A stretch of 64,000 nt of DNA, taken from contig NZ_AP021875.1 in assembly GCF_009688965.1 (NCBI RefSeq), forward strand, positions 496,001 to 560,000, read 5' to 3'. How positions within the stretch are numbered: position 1 is the first letter of the stretch; every line of letters starts with the position of its first letter. The notes under the pieces are model-generated. The model had not been told where the DNA came from and made no database searches. It saw only the letters and a program-made list of their open reading frames with translations. The translations under genes were made by a program, and so were the position numbers. This document shows, piece after piece, positions 46,352-56,325 of this stretch. This stretch comes from Desulfosarcina widdelii. GTDB taxonomy: Bacteria; Desulfobacterota; Desulfobacteria; Desulfobacterales; Desulfosarcinaceae.

Positions 46352-46408
46352 GATGCAAGCGATGCATTTGGTCGAAACTATGCATCTTTTGATGCTTATA
46401 TCTGCATC
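46352..46408. promoter_or_regulatory. Second GATGC half-site cluster (putative sigma-54 activator UAS)
   Basis: Half-sites GATGCA, GATGCA, TGCATC, GATGC and TGCATC start at 46352, 46361, 46381, 46391 and 46403, again roughly in multiples of 10 bp. The words are the same as in the 28.1-kb cluster. A -24/-12 promoter lies 58 bp downstream. Together they suggest a common activator. Confidence 0.62.
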
Positions 46409-46465
46409 AAATTTAATATATTCTTTATAATCTCCTAAATATATTGTAAAAATAAATATTAGAAA

Positions 46466-46482
46466 TTGGCATATATACTGCA
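46466..46482 (+). promoter_or_regulatory. Sigma-54 (-24/-12) promoter upstream of the cyclase gene
   Basis: TTGGCATATATACTGCA has GG and GC separated by exactly 10 bp and matches TTGGCACRN4TTGCW apart from two positions. The transcript would begin about 430 nt before the cyclase ATG, reading through a decayed IS fragment. The word CAATGGTA begins inside the -12 region. Confidence 0.6.
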
Positions 46483-46628
46483 ATGGTATTAACAAATTTT
46501 GAGAAAATAAAGGCTCCGTAATGATAAGATAAAAAACATACAACAATCATTGACGTGTACGTGTGATCGTAAATGTACAGATAGTTGATATCAGTGCTTT
46601 CGAGCCGAACCTACGGCTATAAACTGAA

Positions 46629-46870
46629 CTTTGATAATTTAAAAAATCTGTTTCGGGATGAAGACGGTTGTAGGAGGTTCTTTGAATTCATTCTATAGAG
46701 CTATGATCGTATTTGCTATCACTGTCTTTGTTAAAAATCCTACTGCCGGAAAATTGTTATTATGCGAAAAGGTGTTTGGGAAAGTAAAAGATTCAAACGG
46801 TATACAAAACTATGATAGAAATAACTTTATGTGCCATGTTAAGAAGGTTAGTAATGCAGGAAACGATGAT
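46629..46870 (+). pseudogene. Decayed IS1595-type transposase N-terminal fragment
   Basis: The frame 'FDNLKNLFRDEDGCRRFFEFIL', stop, 'SYDRICYHCLC', stop, 'KSY' matches the N-terminal zinc-ribbon region of the same ISXO2-like transposase seen degenerate at 39.5-40.4 kb. Only the first 80 or so codons remain. It lies between the sigma-54 promoter and the cyclase gene it probably drives. Confidence 0.65.
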
Positions 46871-46928
46871 TTAAGGTAAGGAAAATTCTAGGATCTATTA
46901 AATTATTTTTATATGAAAGGAGAATAAA

Positions 46929-48836
46929 ATGAAAAAAATTAGTTCTAGACTAATACTAATTGCAGTATTTCTTTTTTTTATTGTATTTAACACAAAAGTT
47001 TTAATTGCTTCGGATCAAGCTTGGTGGCCTTCTAGATATGGCAAAGACGATCAATTAGGAACATTAAATGAAATATCAAAGTTAAACATAATTGAAGCGA
47101 AAAAAGTTGTTGGAAATGGAAAGATCTACGAATTAGGTGTTGAATATAAAAGTGAAAATCCTGGATATCCACCTAGGTTTTGGGAAACAACGTGTCTTGC
47201 ACATCCTTTGAGAAAAATGTTAGGCGAAAACAAAATGACATGGTTAGAAGAAGAGTTTGCAGGGTGTCCAGGTAAAGGAACTCAAATTGATGGACCAGCT
47301 CATATTGCGGTTGAATATATGCCTGGCGACTTAAGGTTTTACAATGGGTTTAAATTATCTGAAGTTTTAACAAATAAAGCAACTTTAAAAAAATTCGATA
47401 TGAAAACGACTCCATCAATAGTGACAAAAGGAATACTAGTAGATATGGTGTCAGTTAAAGGAAGAAACTTAAAAGCTGGCGAAAAAGTAACCAAATCCGA
47501 TATAGTTAACTTTCTAATAAAAAACAACATAAGAAATAAACCCGGTGATGCACTATTGATCAACACTGGATGGTTACACTGGTTTTGGGATGATCCAAAA
47601 AAATTTATGTCTGGTGAGCCTGGAATAACAAAGGATGTAATTGAATGGGCCTATGAACAGCATGTATCTTTTATCGGAACTGATCAGTGGGCAACCGAAG
47701 TTCTTCCATCTGAAGATACAAAAGAGGTATTTCCAGTTCACTCAGAAGCATTATGCAAAAAAGGGTTTTACTGGGGACAAAATTTAGATTTAAGGGCTCT
47801 TGCAAAAGATAGAATTTATGAATTTATGTTTATATTTGCACATCCAAAAATCGCTGGAAGTACACAAGGCATTGGCAATCCAATTGCAATCGGTAATGGT
47901 CCAGCTAAAAATAAAAACAAATGGTATGAGGTCAAAAATACTGAAAAATGGTGGCCTTCTCGATATGGTGAAAATGACGAGCTTGGAACCTTGAATGAAC
48001 TGCATTCTGGGAAGGTCAAAGAAGGAATTGATCTAATCAGAAGAGGTGAAGTTTTCGAGATGGGTACTTCATATGAAGAACAGAATCCAGGCTATCCTCC
48101 TAGATATTGGCATAATCTTACCCTTGCACATCCTCTAAGTTCAATTTTAGGAAGTAACAAAATGACTTGGCTTGAGGAAATTTTTATCGGATGTCCAGGA
48201 AAAGGCACTCAATTAGACACACCTGCGCATATAGGGGTTGAATATAGCAAAGGTGATATACGATTTTACAATGGATTCACACTTGAAGAAACAATTGGTA
48301 GCAATGCGAAAGCAACAAAATTTGGAATCGAAAAGACACCTGCTATTGTTACTCGTGGTATTCTTATTGACATGGTTAAGCATAAGGGGCACGAACTGAA
48401 AAAGGGTGAGATTGTAAATAAAAATGATATAATCGATTATTTGAAAAATAAAAAACTTACACTGACACCTGGCGATGCATTAATGATTCGGACAGGATGG
48501 ATGAAAAATTTTTATAATGATCCGGAAAAATTCATGTCAGGTGAACCAGGATTAGCAATTGATGTTATCGATTGGGCATATGAAAAAAGGTTGTCCTTTA
48601 TCGCAACAGACCAATGGGCAACGGAGGTTTTGCCTTCAGAAAACCAAAATGATGTTTTTCCAGTTCATGTTGAAGCTCTATGTAAAAAAGGATTTTATTG
48701 GGGTCAGAATTTTAAAATGGATAAACTAGCAGAAGATTGCAATAGTGATAAGAAATATGAGTTTATGTTTGTTTTTACGGTACCAAAAATTACAGGGACC
48801 ACACAAGGTATAGGTAATCCAATTGCAATTAAATGA
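46929..48836 (+). CDS. Secreted tandem cyclase-family (kynurenine formamidase-like) hydrolase
   Basis: This 635-residue protein has a Sec signal peptide ('LILIAVFLFFIVFNTKVLIA', cleavage near 27) and two homologous cyclase (PF04199-type) domains, about residues 30-315 and 340-635. Each begins 'WWPSRYGxxDxLGTLNE' and contains 'TWLEE', 'GCPGKGTQ', then an Asp-x-Pro-Ala-His metal motif ('IDGPAHI', 'LDTPAHI') and 'TDQWATEVLPSE'. Family members are metal-dependent hydrolases or cyclases of amides and lactones. Single-domain forms are the norm; a periplasmic fused pair is unusual. With its own sigma-54 promoter and UAS it probably processes the substrate before TRAP uptake (inference). Confidence 0.88.
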   Translation: MKKISSRLILIAVFLFFIVFNTKVLIASDQAWWPSRYGKDDQLGTLNEISKLNIIEAKKVVGNGKIYELGVEYKSENPGYPPRFWETTCLAHPLRKMLGENKMTWLEEEFAGCPGKGTQIDGPAHIAVEYMPGDLRFYNGFKLSEVLTNKATLKKFDMKTTPSIVTKGILVDMVSVKGRNLKAGEKVTKSDIVNFLIKNNIRNKPGDALLINTGWLHWFWDDPKKFMSGEPGITKDVIEWAYEQHVSFIGTDQWATEVLPSEDTKEVFPVHSEALCKKGFYWGQNLDLRALAKDRIYEFMFIFAHPKIAGSTQGIGNPIAIGNGPAKNKNKWYEVKNTEKWWPSRYGENDELGTLNELHSGKVKEGIDLIRRGEVFEMGTSYEEQNPGYPPRYWHNLTLAHPLSSILGSNKMTWLEEIFIGCPGKGTQLDTPAHIGVEYSKGDIRFYNGFTLEETIGSNAKATKFGIEKTPAIVTRGILIDMVKHKGHELKKGEIVNKNDIIDYLKNKKLTLTPGDALMIRTGWMKNFYNDPEKFMSGEPGLAIDVIDWAYEKRLSFIATDQWATEVLPSENQNDVFPVHVEALCKKGFYWGQNFKMDKLAEDCNSDKKYEFMFVFTVPKITGTTQGIGNPIAIK

Positions 48837-49877
48837 TGATAAACATAACGATATAGAATAGTATCATAACTAGATAAATACAAATAAATTAATTAAATTT
48901 ATATTATTGAAATGACTGTTAAAACTAAATTAGAACTCTTATAATAGAATTAAAAAATCGATTGAATTATATCCATAAATTACATCAAAAAATGTTTTGT
49001 AAATATCCTGAGAGATTTGATGTCGTATATATGCCTTTTTAATTCCTAACTTATTTTTTTGATGAGAGAAGCGACAATGCTTTTTAAACCGAAGATCGAT
49101 AAAACCGTTATATCTGTGCCGGCCATTTGGATGGATAACGCTGTCAGGAATTACATGATTACAATTGGTATCCTGCAGTGTGGAATAATAGCAATAAGAA
49201 AAAGCTTCGGTATAAATATTGCTGAACCGTTTTAATATACCAAAGAAAGAGGTTCACATATAAGCACCTTAGGATAATTTTTCTAAATTCCTTTAATGAT
49301 GAAGTGAGAGTTCCTGATTTTAATTTCTCTTTCTAAAGGGTGACTTGTTTCGTGACTCTTTGTGATGAAATTTGGATCCAGGTTAAATACATGCTGAACT
49401 TGCCCTGGTTCAGATTGGTAGACGATGTGATGTTAAGTAACGAGATAATGAAAGAAAGTTTTATTCAGCCCTTACAATTTTAACTTTGAAGTTTCGGCAT
49501 AGTTATAACAATTTTTACCTTGCTATATCTGGACTTGAATGTAGTTGCATTAAGTGGTTATAGATAAGATTTAAAAAACAAATTGCCATCGTACAGTAGA
49601 TGTTGTAAAAAATATCTTTTTAATGATAGAAAGAATAAATTTATTTGTACTGATTTATGTTTTAACTAATAATAATCAAAATAGGGTAAAATTGTATTTA
49701 AGCGTACTAAATCAATAAAATTAAGACTACAACAATACTAATATAATTGCAATCAACTCCGAACTTTAAAAATTATATACAAAATATAAATATTTTAATT
49801 AAAATAATCTAAAAAATAAATTTTCAAAAATATAATTTTTATAAAAATAGATAAAATAATCAATATGAAATCATATA
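48837..49877. other. AT-rich gene-free right flank of the catabolic island
   Basis: About 1040 bp without a supported gene. The stretch 49060-49230 can encode a short peptide ('LFKPKIDKTVISVPAIWMDN') and may be a transposase remnant. From about 49600 the sequence is extremely AT-rich. At 49878 the composition jumps to GC-rich exactly where the acyl-CoA dehydrogenase coding sequence starts, which marks the island's right edge. Confidence 0.45.
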
Positions 49878-51038
49878 ATGGATTTTGAACTGAACAAAAT
49901 CCAGAAGGACATTCAAAAAGCGATCAGGGTTATCGTTAAAGGAGAATTCGATAATGAGTTGGCCTACGAACTGGAAAAAAAGCACGAGTTTTCGCCTAAA
50001 ATTTGGACGAAAGCCTGCCACCTGGGACTCATCGGTGTGCATTATCCCGAAGAGTATTCCGGCCAGGGTCTCGGTTCCCTTGAAGATATCCTGGTGGTCG
50101 AAGAGCTGTGCCGGGGGGATTCAACCATCGGCAGCGCCATCGCCCTGTCCTCTTTCTCCTCTGAAATCATCATGCATTACGGCACCGACGAACAGAAAAA
50201 GAAATACCTGCCGGCCGTGGCCGAAGAGGAGATGCTTTCCGCAGGTGCCTTCACCGAGCCGGACCACGGATCGGACATTACCTATATAAACACCACGGCC
50301 GTCAAAGACGGTGACGAGTGGGTGGTCAATGGGGGCAAAACCTTCATCAGCAACGGCGGACTGGCCGGTTTTTACAATGTATTGTGCCAGACCGATCCCG
50401 ATGCAAAACCCGGTTGCCGCGGCCAGAGCCTGATCCTGGTCGAAACCGACCGTGAGGGCTTGTCCACTTCCGATGTCGGTCACAAGATGGGCATCCGGAT
50501 GATGGCCACCGCCGAAGTGACCTTCAAAGACGTTCGGGTTCCCTTGAAAAATCTCATCGGCGAGGAGGGCAAGGGCTTCTATCACGTTCTGCATTTCTTC
50601 GACGAAAGCCGCATTCAGATTGCCGCCTAGGCCCTGGGAACGGCCCAGGGGGCCTACGACCGGGCCTTGGCCTACGTCAAGCAGCGCGAGCAGTTCGGCA
50701 AGAAAATCGCCCAGTTCCAGGTGACCCAGCACAAACTGGCCGATATGGTCACCAAGATCGAGCTGGCCCGCCTGATTACTTACAAGGCCGCCTGGAATTT
50801 CGACCAGGGCCGCATCGATCCCAAGCTGACCTCGATGGCCAAGATGAACGCAGCCCGCACGGCCGTAAAGGTCGCCGACGAGGCCATCCAGCTTCCGGGC
50901 GGCTATGGGTACATGACCGAATACGAAGTGGAGCGCTTTTATCGCGATGCCAAGATCACCGAGATTTAAGAGGGCACCAAAAAGATTCAAAAGAACGCCA
51001 TTGCCAGTGCACTGATCCGCAAAATGAAAAAACAATAA
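49878..51038 (+). pseudogene. Acyl-CoA dehydrogenase gene with two in-frame stop codons
   Basis: The frame encodes a complete short-chain acyl-CoA dehydrogenase: 'GAFTEPDHGSDITY' flavin/substrate loop, 'HKMGIRMMATAEVTFKDVRVP', 'YVKQREQFGKKIAQFQVTQHKLADM', 'LPGGYGYMTEYEVERFYRDAKI'. TAG at 50628-50630 interrupts 'QIAA-ALGTAQGAYDRAL' where Gln (CAG) is usual. TAA at 50967-50969 interrupts 'ITEI-EGTKKIQ' where Tyr is usual, just before the catalytic Glu of the YEGT motif. Frame is otherwise perfect. Truncated products would be inactive. It begins exactly at the compositional boundary. Confidence 0.88.
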
Positions 51039-51399
51039 GTGCCTCTCCTTAAATGGCAAATTTGTCCGATATCTGTGTTGCTCTCCAAATTCTATCTTCG
51101 GAATATCAACCATATTCCTGCGGTAATATTTTTCGTGTGTCTTGATCTATACCAAATTTACCTATTTCTGGAGCGCTACTATTGAAAATCCTGGAAGGCG
51201 CGCCTTTCTGCCTTTAGTTTCCCGGCATCTTTCGGGATACCCACAACTTGGTTTCGTTGATGCTGCGACCTGAGCATTACGACAGCTACCTCAGCATCTT
51301 TCCCGAGATGTTCGCCGGGTAATCACCGACCCGGGACGAACAGGGGAAAGCCACCCGCTCGGCGGCCGCCAACATCCAGGACCAGCCACAGGAGGACGC
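51039..51399. other. Gap upstream of icmF with a possible gene remnant
   Basis: About 360 bp. At 51260-51322 a 20-codon frame '[20 protein letters not shown]' ends in TAA and looks like the C-terminal tail of a larger protein, perhaps a deleted neighbouring gene. The rest holds nothing I can identify. Confidence 0.35.
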
Positions 51400-54300
51400 A
51401 TGAACGACGACATCCAGATCTACCAGCCCAAGAACAATGTGAGAATCGTAACGGCAACTTCCCTTTTCGACGGGCATGATGCATCGATCAATATCTTCCG
51501 ACGCATTCTGCAAAGTTCCGGCGCCGAAGTGATCCATCTGGGGCATAACCGTTCCGTCAAAGAGGTGGTCGATGCCGCCATCGAAGAGGACGCCCAGGGT
51601 ATTGCCATCTCCAGCTACCAGGGCGGACATATGGAATTTTTTGCCTATATGGTGGATTTGCTCAAGGAGGGCGGCGCCGACCACATCAAGGTTTTCGGAG
51701 GCGGCGGGGGTGTCATCGTTCCGGAGGAGATCAAGGAACTGGAAGCCTACGGGGTGACCAAGATCTACTCGCCCGAGGACGGCGCCCGCATGGGACTGCA
51801 GGGCATCATCAACCATATGATCGAGTCGATGGACTACTCCCGGGCCGATCAGGCTTCCATGGACCTGACGGACCTGGCCCCGGACAACAAGCTGCGGGTG
51901 GCCAACATGATCACGGCCCTGGAGCAGGCCAAGGCCAAGGAAAACGGCCACCTGGCCAAATTCCGCCAGGAGCTTCAGTCCAAGATCGGCGACCGGATTG
52001 TGCCCGTTCTGGGCATCACCGGCACCGGCGGCGCCGGCAAGTCCTCTTTGACCGATGAACTGATATTGAGGATGCTGCACGACCTCAAGGATATCCGCAT
52101 CGCCATCATCAGTGCCGATCCCTCGCGGCGCAAGACCGGCGGGGCCCTGCTGGGCGACCGCATCCGCATGAACGCCATCGGCAGCCCCCGGGTGTATATG
52201 CGGTCCATCGCCACCCGCAGATCCCATACGGAAATTCCCGAAGCCCTGGGCGAGGTGCTGGATGTGGTCAAAGCGGCCGGCTACGATCTGGTGATCGCCG
52301 AAACTGCAGGCATCGGGCAGGGGGATTCTCACATTATCGATCTGGTGGACGTCTCCATGTACGTCATGACCAGCGACTTCGGCGCTGCTTCCCAGTTGGA
52401 GAAGATCGACATGCTGGATTTCGCCGACCTGGTGGTGGTCAATAAATATGAGAAGCGCGGCGGCGAGGATGCCGTGCGCGATGTTCGCAAGCAGGTCCAG
52501 CGCAATCGAAATGCCTTCGATAAAATCCCGGACGATATGCCGGTTTTCGGGACCATCGCATCCAAGTTCAACGACGATGGGGTCACCGCCCTTTACCACG
52601 CCCTGCTGGATACCATCAAAGAGAAAAGCGGGGTCGGATTCGAATCCAGCCTGCCCCGCGTGGATACCAAGCAGTCCACCTCCAAGACCATTATCATTCC
52701 GCCGGAGCGCACCCGCTACCTGGCCGAGATTGCCGATACGATTCGGCAGTACCACCGTGAGACCAGCGAACAGGCCGATGCCATTCGGCGGGTCTGGCAC
52801 CTGGAAGAGAGCGCCAATGCCTTGACCGAAGGCGAACTTCAAGGCGATGCGGCCGTTTTGCTGGACCGCCTTAAAAAGGAAATCGTCAAGGCCCGCGAGG
52901 AACTGGACGCCGAAACCGAGAAGCTGGTCAACGACTGGAAAGAGACCAAAGCGGCCTATGCCGGCGACGAACTGGTCTACACTGTTCGGGGCAAGGAAAT
53001 TCGGGTGCCCCTGACCACCGAGTCGCTTTCCCGCCAGAAAATACCCAAAATTTCCCTGCCGCGTTTCGAGGACCCCGGCGAGATTTACACCTGGTTGAGA
53101 AGAGAGAATCTTCCGGGATACTTTCCTTACACCGCGGGCGTATTTCCCATGAAGCGGGTGGGCGAAGATCCCACGCGCATGTTTGCCGGCGAAGGGGACC
53201 CGGCGCGCACCAACCGCCGCTTCAAGATGCTTTCGGCCAACAGCGAGGCCAAGCGGCTTTCCACGGCGTTCGACTCGGTGACCCTATACGGCTACGATCC
53301 GGACCGGCGCCCCGACATCTACGGCAAGGTGGGCAACTCCGGGGTGAGCGTCTGCACCCTGGACGATGTCAAGGTGCTGTATGGCGGCTTCGAGTTGTGC
53401 GCGCCCAATACCTCGGTCTCCATGACCATCAACGGGCCGGCGCCCATCATGCTGGCCATGTTCCTCAACACGGCCATTGACCAGCAGGTGGAAAAATACG
53501 CTCAGGAGAACGGCCGGCAGCCGTCTGTGGAGGAATACGAAAAAATCAAGGCCATGGTGCTGGAGAATGTGCGCGGCACCGTTCAGGCCGACATTCTCAA
53601 GGAGGACCAGGGCCAGAACACCTGTATTTTTTCCATTGACTTCGCCCTGAAGATGATGGGGGATATCCAGGAGTACTTTATCGAAAAGAATGTGCGCAAC
53701 TTCTACTCGGTCTCGATTTCCGGATACCATATTGCCGAGGCCGGGGCCAATCCCATCAGCCAGCTGGCTTTTACCCTGGCCAACGGCTTCACCTATCTGG
53801 AATATTACCTCTCCCGCGGCATGCCGCTGGACAGCTTTGCTCCCAACCTCTCCTTCTTTTTCTCCAACGGCATGGATCCCGAATATACGGTCATCGGCCG
53901 GGTGGCCCGCCGTATCTGGTCCATCGCCCTGCGAGAGAAGTACGGCGCATCGGTGCGCAGCCAGATGCTAAAGTACCATATCCAGACCTCCGGCCGCAGC
54001 CTGCACAGCCAGGATATCCAGTTCAACGATATCCGCACAACCCTGCAGGCCCTGTGCGCCATTTACGACAATGCCCAGAGCCTGCACACCAATGCCTTCG
54101 ACGAGGCCATCACCACTCCTACGGAGGAGTCGGTGCGGCGCGCCCTGGCGATCCAACTGATTATCAACCGCGAGTGGGGGCTGGCCAAAAACGAAAATCC
54201 CTACCAGGGCAGCTTCATCGTCGACGATCTGACCGATCTGGTGGAAGAAGCCGTGCTCATGGAATACGACCGGATTACCGCCCGCGGCGGTGTGCTGGGC

Positions 54301-54687
54301 GCCATGGAAACCGGCTACCAGCGCAGCAAGATCCAAGAAGAGTCCATCTACTACGAAATACTCAAACATTCCGGAAAGTATCCCATCGTGGGCGTCAACA
54401 CATTCCGCGATCCACACGCCGACGGTGACGACATGCTGGAAGGCATCTCCTGTATCGACCTGGCCCGGGCCACGACAGAGGAAAAGGAGTCCCAACTCAC
54501 CCGTTTGAAAGACTTCCAGGCCCGCAACGCGGACAAGGCGCCCGAGGCATTGGAGCGGCTGCAGAAAGTGGCCCTGTCCGGCGACAACATCTTCGCCGAA
54601 CTGATGGAGACCGTTAAAACGTGCAGCCTGGGGCAGATTACCGAGGCGCTGTATGATATGGGTGGGCAATATCGGAGGAATATTTAA
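51400..54687 (+). CDS. icmF: Fused acyl-CoA mutase IcmF (B12-binding, G-protein chaperone and mutase domains)
   Basis: This 1095-residue protein has the IcmF order. The B12-binding domain has '[11 protein letters not shown]' with Asp24-x-His26, the lower cobalt ligand. A MeaB-like GTPase follows with P-loop '[12 protein letters not shown]' (about 205-216). The mutase barrel begins near residue 570 ('[13 protein letters not shown]', '[14 protein letters not shown]', '[16 protein letters not shown]'). Known IcmF interconverts isobutyryl-CoA and n-butyryl-CoA; relatives act on isovaleryl- or pivalyl-CoA, and I cannot separate these here. GGAGG lies 4 bp before the start. It is intact although the adjacent acyl-CoA dehydrogenase is broken. 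Confidence 0.93.
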   Translation: MNDDIQIYQPKNNVRIVTATSLFDGHDASINIFRRILQSSGAEVIHLGHNRSVKEVVDAAIEEDAQGIAISSYQGGHMEFFAYMVDLLKEGGADHIKVFGGGGGVIVPEEIKELEAYGVTKIYSPEDGARMGLQGIINHMIESMDYSRADQASMDLTDLAPDNKLRVANMITALEQAKAKENGHLAKFRQELQSKIGDRIVPVLGITGTGGAGKSSLTDELILRMLHDLKDIRIAIISADPSRRKTGGALLGDRIRMNAIGSPRVYMRSIATRRSHTEIPEALGEVLDVVKAAGYDLVIAETAGIGQGDSHIIDLVDVSMYVMTSDFGAASQLEKIDMLDFADLVVVNKYEKRGGEDAVRDVRKQVQRNRNAFDKIPDDMPVFGTIASKFNDDGVTALYHALLDTIKEKSGVGFESSLPRVDTKQSTSKTIIIPPERTRYLAEIADTIRQYHRETSEQADAIRRVWHLEESANALTEGELQGDAAVLLDRLKKEIVKAREELDAETEKLVNDWKETKAAYAGDELVYTVRGKEIRVPLTTESLSRQKIPKISLPRFEDPGEIYTWLRRENLPGYFPYTAGVFPMKRVGEDPTRMFAGEGDPARTNRRFKMLSANSEAKRLSTAFDSVTLYGYDPDRRPDIYGKVGNSGVSVCTLDDVKVLYGGFELCAPNTSVSMTINGPAPIMLAMFLNTAIDQQVEKYAQENGRQPSVEEYEKIKAMVLENVRGTVQADILKEDQGQNTCIFSIDFALKMMGDIQEYFIEKNVRNFYSVSISGYHIAEAGANPISQLAFTLANGFTYLEYYLSRGMPLDSFAPNLSFFFSNGMDPEYTVIGRVARRIWSIALREKYGASVRSQMLKYHIQTSGRSLHSQDIQFNDIRTTLQALCAIYDNAQSLHTNAFDEAITTPTEESVRRALAIQLIINREWGLAKNENPYQGSFIVDDLTDLVEEAVLMEYDRITARGGVLGAMETGYQRSKIQEESIYYEILKHSGKYPIVGVNTFRDPHADGDDMLEGISCIDLARATTEEKESQLTRLKDFQARNADKAPEALERLQKVALSGDNIFAELMETVKTCSLGQITEALYDMGGQYRRNI

Positions 54688-55328
54688 CGTAAAATTAAAT
54701 CGTCTTTCACAGGGGTTATAACTATTCCCGGACGTTGAAATAACAGTATCGTTGAATAGTAATGCCATCACCTTTTTGTTTTATGAAAATGAGAGGTATT
54801 GGGTTAGACAGCAAAATGCATCAACTTCAGGCGTTCAAGCAAGGTCGATCAACTTGAAATATCAAAGAGAAGGTTTTGGAATAAACTCCCCGGCTCTTGA
54901 TGAAAATAATGAGTTTAAGGTGTTCTGGTAATAATGAATTTAGACGTTGAACTAATTGCCCAACTACTAGGGATACTAGAACTTTAATTACACCCTACAG
55001 ATACTTTTAAAAAACTATTATTTCATTCCACAATTATTTTTGCAATGGAATTTATTACCAGCCTTCTAATTCTTCTTCCCATAAGTATCGTTCAAGGGAT
55101 AATGGGTGACGTATCTCCAGTCGGTTTTATCCTTGTTTCAGCGTCTTCATCCAGTGAATGGTTATCCAGGGATAATTGCTTTGACTATAAATTTATACAT
55201 CAACGGGTGATAGGCACGGCGCCTGACGAATTAATTGTACCTTACATTTAATTTATTAATCTAAAAAAACTTAATTATAATGAATTTTCTTAGACAATCT
55301 TAACAATTCTCTGTTAAATCAAAAGGCC
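54688..55328. other. AT-rich intergenic region before the TetR gene
   Basis: About 640 bp with a composition drop relative to icmF. A short frame near 55045-55251 has no RBS or family resemblance and is not supported. No clear terminator after icmF was seen. Confidence 0.35.
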
Positions 55329-55967
55329 ATGGGAATATTAGAGCGTAGAAGACGAGATAAAGATAGACGCCGTCAGCAAATTCTGATCGCGGCTAGGCGT
55401 GTATTTATTGAAAAGGGGTATGGGTGTACAACCATGGAATCTATTGCTAGGGAAGCAGAACTGAGCTCAGGAACCCTTTATTTATATTTTAAAAGCAAAG
55501 AGGAGCTGTACGCGTCATTGTCAGTGAGGATCCTTCAATACCTGTTGATTCGGATGGAGCACATCACCGAAGAGGGTAACAAATCTGCCGAGAAAAGATT
55601 GGAAAACCTGAAAGATGCCTTATTGGACACTTACGACTTCGATCCCCTGATGCTGATCAACATGTTCAAACTTCAGTCCAGCGAAACCCTACAGCATATC
55701 TCATATGAGCTATTAGCGGAGATCACGGATCTGGCCAGGAAAATCCTGGGTAAAATAACAGAAGTTTTAACGTATAGCCTGAATGAAGCAGCCTTTGCTG
55801 ACTACACTCCAATCGCCTTGGCCGACATTCTTTGGGGGTTGTTTTCCGGGGTCATTTTGCGAGAAGAGATCAACAAGGTTATCAATGCTACCGAAGACCT
55901 TGTTTGTGACAGATTTGAACTGGCCTTTGACATTTTTATCAGAGGCCTTCAAACATCAAAAAGTTGA
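55329..55967 (+). CDS. TetR/AcrR-family transcriptional regulator
   Basis: This 212-residue regulator has a clear TetR HTH: 'RRQQILIAARRVFIEKGYG', 'TMESIAREAELSSGTLYLYFKSKEELYASL' (residues about 15-65). The C-terminal effector domain is of the kind found in fatty-acid-type TetR regulators of Desulfobacterota. It follows icmF and the acyl-CoA dehydrogenase pseudogene on the same strand, so control of acyl-CoA genes is plausible. No dyad operator was found close to its start. Confidence 0.88.
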   Translation: MGILERRRRDKDRRRQQILIAARRVFIEKGYGCTTMESIAREAELSSGTLYLYFKSKEELYASLSVRILQYLLIRMEHITEEGNKSAEKRLENLKDALLDTYDFDPLMLINMFKLQSSETLQHISYELLAEITDLARKILGKITEVLTYSLNEAAFADYTPIALADILWGLFSGVILREEINKVINATEDLVCDRFELAFDIFIRGLQTSKS

Positions 55968-56133
55968 TGCATTGAAGATAAACATTTTCGGCCCTGATGA
56001 AGTCGCACTTGGCGACCTATCCGTATAGATCTGTATTGGTACTTTATATGTTGGTTTGCAGACCTGTTAGGAAGGAAAAGAAAACATGATGTTGCGGGAA
56101 AAGCCATCCTGGCACCTCCTCCATCTCCCGCTC

Positions 56134-56189
56134 AGGACTGGACGCAATGCCATCTTATCTATCAACGACGAGATGGCGCGTCCAGTCCT
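56134..56189. repeat. Long perfect hairpin (12-bp and 7-bp nested arms)
   Basis: AGGACTGGACGC (56134-56145) pairs exactly with GCGTCCAGTCCT (56178-56189); inside, GCCATCT (56149-56155) pairs with AGATGGC (56171-56177), leaving a 15-nt loop. It lies in the 350-bp gap after the TetR gene, which holds no gene. There is no T-run, so it is not a typical terminator. It may be a REP-like element, a small-RNA stem or a protein-binding site. Confidence 0.65.
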
Positions 56190-56325
56190 CTATCCTTTCA
56201 ACCGTCTTTGTTCACCTATGTATTTTATAGGAAAAGATTTTGCCAACTTAAAATAACTCAATAATTACGTTTAAAGAAATGCCCTTCCTAAATTTGTATC
56301 TGACAACGATTAAGCGGACTTGGAG

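Noticed and set aside
50628..50969. Stop-codon recoding (for example TAG as pyrrolysine) in the acyl-CoA dehydrogenase
   Set aside because: Both TAG and TAA interrupt the frame, the family has no known pyrrolysine site, and no pyl genes are seen in the window. Nonsense mutation or sequence error is simpler.
51286..52842. Long minus-strand reading frame opposite icmF
   Set aside because: It lies in the shadow of a well-supported gene in GC-rich DNA and its translation matches no family. The same holds for long antisense frames at 50121-51113, 53968-54771 and 61936-62865.
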